Assembly (NCBI GenBank): GCA_016222925.1
Contig: JACRQB010000051.1
Span: 1 to 13,992 of the forward strand
From: Nitrospirota bacterium
Lineage (GTDB): Bacteria; Nitrospirota; Nitrospiria; Nitrospirales; Nitrospiraceae
Length of the DNA stretch: 13,992 bases
Reading direction: 5' to 3'
The position numbers were made by a program, and so were the translations under genes. Below, piece after piece: positions 6,772 to 13,992 of this stretch (position 1 is the first letter of the stretch; each line of letters begins with the position of its first letter). The notes under the pieces are model-generated. The model made no database searches. It saw only the letters and a list, made by a program, of their open reading frames with translations, and was not told the DNA's origin.

Positions 6772-9700
6772 ATGAATCAGAACGGAGGCAATCAGATCCG
6801 CGATCACGATGGATTGGACCTGGCGGTCATCGGATTGGCATGCCGTTTCCCTGGCGCCCATGACAGCGCGACGTTCTGGAGGAATTTGCGCGATGGAGTG
6901 GAATCGATTACGCGACTCGGTGAGGAAGATCTGCAATCAGCTGGGGTTCACGAACGGCTGCGCCAGGATTCGAACTATGTCCGCATGCGGGGAGTCATCG
7001 AGGGGATCGACCTGTTCGATGCCGACTTCTTCGGTATCATGCCGAAAGAAGCCGAGTTGATGGACCCCCAGCATCGGTTATTCCTCGAATGTGCGTGGGA
7101 GACGTTTGAACACGCGGGATATGATCCGGAACGGTTCAAGGGGTCGATCGGCGTCTATGCGGGATCCAGCACCAGCGGGTATCTCTTCAATCTTTTTCCT
7201 GACGGCGTCCTGCTGCAGTCGGCCTCCGACATGGCCGGAATTCTTGGTGTAGAGAAAGATTCGCTGCCCACCCGCGTGTCCTACAAATTGAATTTAGAGG
7301 GGCCGAGCCTGGCGGTCCAAACCGCCTGTTCCACCTCCCTGGTCTCCGTTCACTTAGCCTGTCAGGGACTGCTCGCAGGCGAATGCGACATGGCGCTGGC
7401 CGGAGGAGTGTCCATCAACGTGCCACAAAAGGTCGGCTATCTCTATCAGAAGAGCGGGATTGCCTCCCCAGACGGCCACTGCCGGGCGTTTGATGCGGAC
7501 GCGAGGGGAACAGTCGGCGGAAGCGGTGTCGGTATCGTGCTATTGAAGCGATTCGAAGATGCGGAGGCCGACGGCGACCATATTTTGGCGCTCATCAAGG
7601 GCACCGCGATCAATAACGATGGAGCGCAGAAGGTCGGATACACGGCGCCGCGCGCAGAAGGACAGGCCCGGGTGATTCGGGCGGCGCACGTGGCTGCCAG
7701 GGTTGAGCCGGAGTCCATTCAATATGTCGAAGCTCACGGGACCGGCACTCCGATGGGAGACCCGATCGAGGTCGCGGCCCTCACCCAGGCATTTCATGCG
7801 GGCACCGACAGAAACGGGTTTTGCGCCATCGGGTCAGTAAAGACCAATATTGGCCATCTCGATGCGGCGGCAGGGATCGCGGGACTGATCAAGACGGTCC
7901 TCGCTCTGTCACATCGACAGATTCCTCCGAGCCTGCATTTCTCCTCTCCGAATCCGGAAATCGCATTTGCCGAAACACCGTTCTACGTCAATACCAAACT
8001 GACCAGTTGGAACTCCTCCGACGCACCTCGACGCGCCGGGATCAGCTCGTTCGGTCTCGGCGGCACCAACGCGCATGTGGTCATGGAGGAAGCGCCCGTC
8101 GTTGAGCGAGAGCGTGACCTGATCAATAACCGTCAGCGACTCATCGTGCTATCCGCACGATCCGAAGCGGCATTGAATGAGACGACCACCAGACTGGTCG
8201 CCCATCTTCAGCAACACCCGAAGGGCGAACTGCGGGATGTTGCGCATACGCTGCAGACCGGTCGAAGAGCCTTTGCCCACCGCCGGTGGGCAGTGGCCGA
8301 CAGCATAGACTCGACCATACGCGTCTTGAGTCGTTCCGATTCCGCGAACAGCATCACTCGCGTCGGTGAACCGAGGCCTGTGGTGTTCCTATTCTCAGGG
8401 CAGGGCGCACAGTATTCCACGATGGGCCGCAGCCTCTATGTCCACGAACCAATGTTCCGTGAACAGATTGACCGATGCGCGGCCCTGCTGGCACCCCACA
8501 TCGGGGTGGATATCAAGTCGGTTCTCTTCGATGAGCCCTCCCCCGATTCTGAGAGGCTCAACCGCACGGCGTTCACCCAACCGGCTTTGTTTGTGCTGGA
8601 GTATGCGCTTGCCAAACTGTGGATGGGCCTCAATGTACATCCAGACGGCATGATCGGTCACAGCATCGGCGAATATGTCGCGGCCTGTCTGTCCGGTGTG
8701 TTCTCCCTCGAGGATGCATTGCGGCTGGTCGCAGTGCGTGGACAACTCATGCAGCGTATGTCTCCCGGTTCGATGCTGGCTGTATCGATCTCCGAAGCGG
8801 AGGTGCGCCCATTGTTGCACGACGAGGTCGATCTGGCTGCCGTGAACGCACCGGACCAGTGCGTCCTGTCCGGGCCTGAGTCCGTGATCAGGAATCTGCA
8901 AGAACTGTTTGCCAATACAGGTGTCCAGAGCGTAGGACTTCCTACGTCTCACGCCTTCCATTCCCGCATGATGGATCCCATCCTGGAAACCTTCAAGACG
9001 GAGGTTGCCGGCATCGCCCGTCATGCTCCGACCATTCCTTGGATTTCGAATGTCACCGGCGAGTGGATCACGCAGGATCAGGCCATGGACCCGTCGTACT
9101 GGACTGATCATGTCCGGCGGACCGTCCGCTTCGCCGACGGTATGCGACAAATTGATCGTCGACCGGTGATGACGCTGGCCTCTTTGCGCAAACCACGAAA
9201 CGGATCATCGCCGGTATTCGAGCCATCGAATTTTCTCGAGGCGGTGGGGAATCTTTGGGCGGCAGGCGTACCGATCGAATGGGCCGGTCTTTATCGCGGT
9301 GAGCGTCCTCGCCGCGCACCCCTGCCGACCTATCCCTTTGAACGCCGCCGGTTTTGGGTCGAGCCGATGAAACGGCCGTCGGAGACGGGTCAGGCGGGAG
9401 TGCCCGCCAAAAAGAAGGATATCGGAGACTGGTTCTATGAACCGACTTGGAAGCGAGCGCGAGCCGTTCTATCGACCGGGCCGGTTCGAGATGGCTCCTG
9501 GTTGGTATTCGTCGGCGAACGGGGTGAAGGAAGAGGCATCGTCACCCAACTGGAATTGGACAGGAGGCCGGTTGTCACGGTATCGGCCGGAGAGCGGTAT
9601 GAACGACTCACCGAGGGAGGCTATGCAATACGACCGGGAGTGCGTGAAGATTATCACCGGTTGATTCAGGAGTTACGCGAGCAAGAGCGCTTGCCGAATC

Positions 9701-11100
9701 GTGTGGTGCACTGTTGGAATCTCCATCCGGTTCACGGTCCGTTATCCGTCGAAACCTTCCGCCGCGCACAACCTCGAGGCTTGTACAGTCTGCTGTTCCT
9801 CTCACAGGCCTTGGGTAGCAGGACGTCGACAGAGCCGATCAGCATCTGCATCCTGACAACAGGGTTATGCGAGGTCATCGGTGAAGAAAGGCTGTGCCCG
9901 GAGTCCGCTCCGATTCTGGGAGCCTGCCGGGTGGTACCTCAGGAATTCGTGAATCTCAGATGCCGTGTGGTCGATCTTCATGCATCGAGCGACGGGGAAG
10001 ACGTGTTGACGAAGCAAGAGATCGCCCGATGTCTTGCCGAAGATCTGGTCGGACAGGATGAACCAGTCGTGGCGTATCGAGGGGGGCATCGATGGGTGCC
10101 GGTGTTCGAACCGGTGAAGTTGGATCGTCCGAACGGGCAGCCGCTTCTGCTCCGAACCCAAGGGGTCTATCTCATCACCGGAGGGCTGGGAGGAGTCGGT
10201 CTTCAACTTGCCGACTATCTTGTCCGGACTGTCAAGGCACGCCTTATCCTTGTCGGGCGCTCACAACCCACAGAAAAGCAGAAACAGCATCTGAAGGCAC
10301 TCGAACAACGAGGAGGGGAAATTCTCACTATCCAAGTGAATGTGGCTGATGAGCAGCAGATGCGTGTTGCACTGACACAGATGGTGGAACGCTTCGGAGT
10401 CTTGCATGGAGTGATCCATGCGGCGGGGATTGCGGGTGGAGGACTGATCGACCTCAAAACCGTCGAGGCCGTGGAGACAGAGTTTGCTCCCAAGGTAGCC
10501 GGAGCCTTCGTCCTCGATCACGTACTTCGCAATGTAGCGCTGGACTTTATCTGCTTCTGCTCCTCCTTAAATGCACTGACCGGGGGTGTGGGGCAAGTCG
10601 GTTATTGTGCCGCCAACGCCACTCTGGACGCGCTGGCTTGCGTGCTCTCCAAGCGCGGGATGCGCGCCATGTCCGTCAATTTTGATCGGTGGAATCAGGT
10701 GGGGATGGCGGTCCAGGCGGAAGCTCGGATGAAAGCCTTACAGATCGATGCAGTCGAGTTCGACGGCATGGCGGCCTCAGAAGCACAGGATGTGTTCGGT
10801 CGGATATTGGACGGATGGACGTCTCCGCAAGTCATCGTCTCGGTTCGCGATTGTACATCCCTCGTGAGACAGAATTTCGGAGCAACACTGGCTCACGTCG
10901 CCGGTCTTGCCAGAAATGGAAACGACACGAGAACAGTCCACGATCGATCAGAGTTGAGGGCCGATGCGACGATTGAGGAAACGGTGACACTGGTCTGGCA
11001 ACAGGTTCTCGGTGTCGAGCAGGTCGGTCTGCAAGACGACTTTTTTACCCTGGGCGGAGAATCACTGGCTGCTCTGCAGATCTTGTCTCGGGAAGCATGA
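6772..11100 (+). CDS. Type I polyketide synthase module, KS-AT-KR-ACP (ACP short)
   Basis: A 1442-residue single module. Ketosynthase (about 14-440): C186 in TACSTS, H322 in EAHGTGT and H362 in TNIGHL, all intact. Acyltransferase (from about 537): GQGAQY, GHSIG with S631, and HAFH at 727-730, the pattern of malonyl-CoA-specific ATs. A structural linker is followed by the ketoreductase: TGGLGGVG at 1136-1143, then S1265, Y1278 and N1282 with normal spacing, and no LDD motif after HAAG, so it is not a clear B-type. The carrier protein ends in LGGESL with S1431. It would take the acyl-aminoacyl chain from the NRPS, add two carbons from malonyl-CoA and reduce the ketone to a hydroxyl. Two things are odd. 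The AT lacks the usual (E)(V/I)GPG segment, since about 25-30 residues seem absent around residues 795-800. The ACP stops 11 residues after its serine, so helices III and IV are missing. There is no dehydratase, enoyl reductase or thioesterase. The family and domain order are certain; whether the module works is not. Confidence 0.94.
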   Translation: MNQNGGNQIRDHDGLDLAVIGLACRFPGAHDSATFWRNLRDGVESITRLGEEDLQSAGVHERLRQDSNYVRMRGVIEGIDLFDADFFGIMPKEAELMDPQHRLFLECAWETFEHAGYDPERFKGSIGVYAGSSTSGYLFNLFPDGVLLQSASDMAGILGVEKDSLPTRVSYKLNLEGPSLAVQTACSTSLVSVHLACQGLLAGECDMALAGGVSINVPQKVGYLYQKSGIASPDGHCRAFDADARGTVGGSGVGIVLLKRFEDAEADGDHILALIKGTAINNDGAQKVGYTAPRAEGQARVIRAAHVAARVEPESIQYVEAHGTGTPMGDPIEVAALTQAFHAGTDRNGFCAIGSVKTNIGHLDAAAGIAGLIKTVLALSHRQIPPSLHFSSPNPEIAFAETPFYVNTKLTSWNSSDAPRRAGISSFGLGGTNAHVVMEEAPVVERERDLINNRQRLIVLSARSEAALNETTTRLVAHLQQHPKGELRDVAHTLQTGRRAFAHRRWAVADSIDSTIRVLSRSDSANSITRVGEPRPVVFLFSGQGAQYSTMGRSLYVHEPMFREQIDRCAALLAPHIGVDIKSVLFDEPSPDSERLNRTAFTQPALFVLEYALAKLWMGLNVHPDGMIGHSIGEYVAACLSGVFSLEDALRLVAVRGQLMQRMSPGSMLAVSISEAEVRPLLHDEVDLAAVNAPDQCVLSGPESVIRNLQELFANTGVQSVGLPTSHAFHSRMMDPILETFKTEVAGIARHAPTIPWISNVTGEWITQDQAMDPSYWTDHVRRTVRFADGMRQIDRRPVMTLASLRKPRNGSSPVFEPSNFLEAVGNLWAAGVPIEWAGLYRGERPRRAPLPTYPFERRRFWVEPMKRPSETGQAGVPAKKKDIGDWFYEPTWKRARAVLSTGPVRDGSWLVFVGERGEGRGIVTQLELDRRPVVTVSAGERYERLTEGGYAIRPGVREDYHRLIQELREQERLPNRVVHCWNLHPVHGPLSVETFRRAQPRGLYSLLFLSQALGSRTSTEPISICILTTGLCEVIGEERLCPESAPILGACRVVPQEFVNLRCRVVDLHASSDGEDVLTKQEIARCLAEDLVGQDEPVVAYRGGHRWVPVFEPVKLDRPNGQPLLLRTQGVYLITGGLGGVGLQLADYLVRTVKARLILVGRSQPTEKQKQHLKALEQRGGEILTIQVNVADEQQMRVALTQMVERFGVLHGVIHAAGIAGGGLIDLKTVEAVETEFAPKVAGAFVLDHVLRNVALDFICFCSSLNALTGGVGQVGYCAANATLDALACVLSKRGMRAMSVNFDRWNQVGMAVQAEARMKALQIDAVEFDGMAASEAQDVFGRILDGWTSPQVIVSVRDCTSLVRQNFGATLAHVAGLARNGNDTRTVHDRSELRADATIEETVTLVWQQVLGVEQVGLQDDFFTLGGESLAALQILSREA

Positions 11101-11112
11101 GAGGATCAGACG

Positions 11113-12777
11113 ATGAGTTTGCTCCGATTTTTATACCGCAATTCCTGGCGTCTCGTTGTGCTCTCCATGGTCGCCGGGTTGATCAGTGGTCTCGCAAGCG
11201 CGGGAATCATTGCTTTGATCAACTCGGCTCTGGAGGAGAGCGAGCGCACAGTAGCCCTCGGAGTAGGTTTTCTTGCGGGCGTCGTGCTCGTGGTCGTGAC
11301 GAAGGCCTTTTCAGAAGTCGTCCTGACGCGACTGGGCCAGGACATCATCGCGCAGTTGCGGGTACATCTCAGCGAACAAATCCTCCGTGCTCCCCTTCGA
11401 CATGTGCAGGAACTCGGTCGTCATCGATTGCTGGCCGCGCTCAACGAAGATACCGATGTCATCGCACAGGCCTATGTGCAGATTCCGTTGATTTGTGTGA
11501 ACGGCGCGACGGTCGTCGGGTGCCTCGCCTATCTCGGGTGGCTGTCCTGGCCCATGCTGGCCATCGTCCTGGGTTTCATGATCTTCGGCGCCATTTCCTT
11601 CCATGCACAGGAAAAACAAGCTCTCCAATCCTTTAGACAAGCTCGTGAAACGAATGACACCCTCTTCCTCCATTTTCAATCGATCCTCGAGGGCATCAAA
11701 GAGCTCAAACTTCACCGTGAACGGCGGCAGGCCTTTCTCGCCACGGCCCTCAGGCCGACCGTGACCGCCTACAAACGCGATTTCGTCGAAGGCATGACGG
11801 TGTATGCCATTGCGACCAACTGGGGCATGTTTCTGTTCTATGCGGTCATCGGGCTTGTTCTGTTCGTTTTTCCTGAATGGCTCTCGCTGACTCCGCAGGC
11901 GGTCACCGGATCGACACTCGTACTCCTATACATGATGGGGCCCTTCGCTCAGATTGTTGAAACCTTGCCGAATGTCGGCCGTGCTGATGTGGCGCTGGAA
12001 AAAGTCGAGGCATTGGGACTGTCTCTGGCGACGGCTTCCACGCGGGACCAGATCGAGAAGCGCGACACGGTCAGATCGAACGGTACCGGTGGCCCGATTC
12101 TCACTGCCGGCTGGAAACGGATCGAGTTGGCGGGTGTGACGCATCGCTACTACAGGGAAGATGAGGAAGGCAGTTTCCATCTTGGCCCGATCGAGCTCAG
12201 TTTCACCCCGGGTGAACTGGTATTTCTGGTCGGCGGCAACGGCAGCGGAAAAACGACGCTGGCGCTGCTTCTGCTGGGTCTCTATGCCCCAGAGTCAGGA
12301 GGGATTCGTCTGGACGGAGTTCCCATCGACGAACTCAATCGCGAGAACTATCGCCAGCTCTTCTCCGCGGTGTTTTCCGACTACCACTTGTTCGACATGT
12401 TGTTCGGCTTGCATCAGGCCGACCTCGATGGTCACGCACGTGAATACTTGGACCGTCTGCAACTGCGTGAGAAGGTGCAGGTCATGGAGGGGGCGTTTTC
12501 CACGCAGGCGCTGTCACAAGGGCAACGCAAACGCCTGGCCTTGTTGACCGCTTATCTCGAAGACCGTCCGTTCTATGTATTCGATGAGTGGGCTGCCGAT
12601 CAGGATCCCATTTTTCGAAGAGTGTTCTATGAAGAGCTTCTGCCGGAATTGAAGGCTCGTGGGAAGACGGCACTGGTCATCACCCACGACGATCAATACT
12701 TTTCGGTCGCGGATCGGTGTCTCAGGATGGATCTGGGGAAGATCACCGCTGTCACCGAAGGGGTGAGTGTCTCGTGA
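11113..12777 (+). CDS. Cyclic-peptide/siderophore-type ABC exporter (fused membrane and ATPase domains)
   Basis: A 554-residue inner-membrane ABC half-transporter of the SyrD/PvdE family (cyclic peptide export), expected to act as a dimer. About six hydrophobic segments lie near residues 13-37, 47-65, 122-142, 145-165, 232-255 and 262-285. The ATPase domain follows: Walker A GGNGSGKTT at 374-382 with K380, signature LSQGQ at 467-471, Walker B FYVFDE with D491 and E492, and the switch histidine H525 in ITHDD. The sequence VFDEWAADQDP after Walker B is typical of this family, and the length is normal. No peptidase domain is present. AGAGG at 11100-11104 gives a ribosome binding site eight bases before the ATG, and the gene starts 12 nt after the PKS stop. 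By position it should move the lipopeptide product or a precursor from cytoplasm to periplasm, as PvdE does for pyoverdine precursors and SyrD for syringomycin. Family assignment is strong; the cargo is inferred from context. Confidence 0.93.
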   Translation: MSLLRFLYRNSWRLVVLSMVAGLISGLASAGIIALINSALEESERTVALGVGFLAGVVLVVVTKAFSEVVLTRLGQDIIAQLRVHLSEQILRAPLRHVQELGRHRLLAALNEDTDVIAQAYVQIPLICVNGATVVGCLAYLGWLSWPMLAIVLGFMIFGAISFHAQEKQALQSFRQARETNDTLFLHFQSILEGIKELKLHRERRQAFLATALRPTVTAYKRDFVEGMTVYAIATNWGMFLFYAVIGLVLFVFPEWLSLTPQAVTGSTLVLLYMMGPFAQIVETLPNVGRADVALEKVEALGLSLATASTRDQIEKRDTVRSNGTGGPILTAGWKRIELAGVTHRYYREDEEGSFHLGPIELSFTPGELVFLVGGNGSGKTTLALLLLGLYAPESGGIRLDGVPIDELNRENYRQLFSAVFSDYHLFDMLFGLHQADLDGHAREYLDRLQLREKVQVMEGAFSTQALSQGQRKRLALLTAYLEDRPFYVFDEWAADQDPIFRRVFYEELLPELKARGKTALVITHDDQYFSVADRCLRMDLGKITAVTEGVSVS

Positions 12778-12853
12778 GGGCGAACAGTGGAAAGAGCCAT
12801 CTATCGGCTCCATGGTCGCATGGTTGTCGCATGTGTGAAGGAAGGAGCAGGTT

Positions 12854-13992
12854 ATGACCGTTGATGTAGATGAGATGAGGAAGCTGTTTCCGACGCAACC
12901 ACATTTGGCGGTAGAGGAAAGAAAACGCAATCCGTATTTGGAGCGACAGGCGGGACGGGAGTCGAACGCCCGTAGTTACCCAAGACGACTTCCATTGGCC
13001 CTCAGCAAAGCCAAAGGCATCTATGTCCAAGATACCGACAATCGCACCTACATCGACTGTCTCGCCGGCGCGGGTGCATTGACGTTGGGACACAACCATC
13101 CGGTCGTATTGGATGCCATCCGACAATTGCTGCAGGACGGTGTCCCCTTCCAGACCCTGGATCTGACGACACCGGCCAAAGACCGCTTCGTCGACGCGCT
13201 GTTCGGCGCCTTGCCGAAAACGTTTGCAGAGGAGGCGCGGATCCAGTTTTGTGGGCCTTCCGGGGCCGATGCGGTGGAAGCTGCCGTCAAACTGGTGAAG
13301 ACGGCGACCGGGCGCCGCACGATTCTCTCGTTTCACGGCGCCTACCACGGGATGACGCACGGAGGGATGGCGCTCACCGGCCACCTGGGACCTAAGACCG
13401 CTATCAGCGGGCTGATGCCGGACGTTCAGTTCCTTCCGTATCCCTACGACTATCGTTGTCCATTCGGGGTGGGCGGCGATGAAGGGCATCGTCTCTCCAG
13501 TACCTATATCGAGCGGTTATTGGACGATCCGAACAGCGGGGTGGTCGCACCCGCCGGCGTGATTCTGGAAGTGGTGCAGGGTGAGGGAGGGGTGATTCCG
13601 TCGCCTGACCCTTGGCTACGGGAGATTCGTCGAATTACCAAGGAGCGCAATATTCCATTGATCATCGATGAAATTCAGACCGGCTTGGGACGGACGGGGT
13701 CGTTGTTTGCGTTCGAACGGGCGGGGATTACGCCCGACGCAGTGGTCTTGTCCAAGGCCATCGGAGGTGGGTTGCCGATGAGCGTCGTCGTGTATCGCCC
13801 TGAGTTGGATCAGTGGCAGCCCGGAGCCCATGCCGGTACGTTTCGCGGAAACCAAATGGCTATGGCGGCCGGGGCTGCGACGATTGAATTCGTCAAAACG
13901 CATCGGCTCGATCAGCATGCGCAGATCATGGGAGAACGACTCCTCTTGCATCTGCGCAACGCTCAGGCGTCGTTGCGCAGTTTCGGCGATGT
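12854..13992 (+). CDS. dat: Class III aminotransferase, diaminobutyrate--2-oxoglutarate type (3' end beyond window)
   Basis: The first 379 codons of a PLP-dependent class III (ornithine-type) aminotransferase; the family is usually 420-460 residues, so perhaps 50-80 are cut off by the window edge. Visible landmarks: GPSGADA at 134-140 for phosphate binding, GAYHGMTHGG, E239 in LEVVQGEGG, D272 in IIDEIQTG pairing with the PLP ring nitrogen, and K301 in LSKAIGGG as the Schiff-base lysine. GPSGADAVEAAVKL and SKAIGGGLP are the forms found in diaminobutyrate--2-oxoglutarate transaminases (Dat/RhbA type), which make L-2,4-diaminobutyrate from aspartate semialdehyde using glutamate as amino donor. 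GGAAGGAG at 12839-12846, seven bases upstream, supports the ATG. The gene follows the exporter by 76 nt and probably belongs to the operon, supplying diaminobutyrate to an NRPS domain or to a siderophore pathway. Related class III enzymes such as EctB or a pathway-specific transaminase are alternatives. Confidence 0.88.
   Translation, partial: MTVDVDEMRKLFPTQPHLAVEERKRNPYLERQAGRESNARSYPRRLPLALSKAKGIYVQDTDNRTYIDCLAGAGALTLGHNHPVVLDAIRQLLQDGVPFQTLDLTTPAKDRFVDALFGALPKTFAEEARIQFCGPSGADAVEAAVKLVKTATGRRTILSFHGAYHGMTHGGMALTGHLGPKTAISGLMPDVQFLPYPYDYRCPFGVGGDEGHRLSSTYIERLLDDPNSGVVAPAGVILEVVQGEGGVIPSPDPWLREIRRITKERNIPLIIDEIQTGLGRTGSLFAFERAGITPDAVVLSKAIGGGLPMSVVVYRPELDQWQPGAHAGTFRGNQMAMAAGAATIEFVKTHRLDQHAQIMGERLLLHLRNAQASLRSFGD

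Noticed and set aside
12794..12833. GAGCC/GGCTC hairpin (12794-12810) and GTCGCATG direct repeat (12815-12833) between exporter and aminotransferase genes
   Set aside because: A 5-bp stem without a T-run is too weak for a terminator, and a single 8-bp repeat in a 76-nt spacer can be chance. The operon is assumed to continue through.
1..13992. CRISPR array, tRNA/rRNA genes, insertion sequences
   Set aside because: I saw no regularly spaced repeats, no tRNA- or rRNA-like stretches and no transposase reading frame or terminal inverted repeats on reading both strands.

Overview
The window carries one strand-uniform (+) block that reads as the front part of a lipopeptide-polyketide biosynthetic cluster. 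Base composition is G+C-rich (by eye in the upper 50s percent). Starts are ATG or TTG with good Shine-Dalgarno sequences, and the exporter is of the Gram-negative SyrD/PvdE type. This points to an environmental Gram-negative bacterium. Nitrospirota (Nitrospira-like) is my guess from overall look, but nothing here proves it.

Layout. Positions 3-116 hold what may be the last codons of an upstream gene. Positions 162-1007 encode a small nucleotidyltransferase-fold protein with a DUF4037-like C-terminal half, whose link to the cluster is unclear. A 387-nt non-coding gap (1008-1394) follows, with an inverted repeat, a short direct repeat and a weak promoter candidate. It is the likely control region for the next four genes: an NRPS (FAAL-PCP-C-A-PCP, TTG start, 1395-6770), a type I PKS module (KS-AT-KR-ACP, 6772-11100), a cyclic-peptide-type ABC exporter (11113-12777) and a class III aminotransferase of the 2,4-diaminobutyrate type (12854 to beyond the window end). 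The gaps between these four are 1, 12 and 76 nt, so they look like one operon.

Predicted chemistry (inference). The FAAL activates a free fatty acid as acyl-AMP and loads it on the first carrier protein. The C domain joins it to an amino acid chosen by the second adenylation domain. The PKS would add malonyl-CoA and reduce the beta-keto group, giving an N-acyl gamma-amino-beta-hydroxy (statine-like) acid. The aminotransferase would supply 2,4-diaminobutyrate, a plausible substrate here or in a later module. The ABC protein would export the product. No thioesterase or reductive release domain is in the window, so the pathway probably continues downstream.

The oddest point is the PKS. Its catalytic residues are in place, but the AT domain lacks the usual GPG-containing segment near its C-terminal end, and the ACP stops 11 residues after the phosphopantetheine serine. 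These are either adaptations, decay, or sequence/assembly errors.
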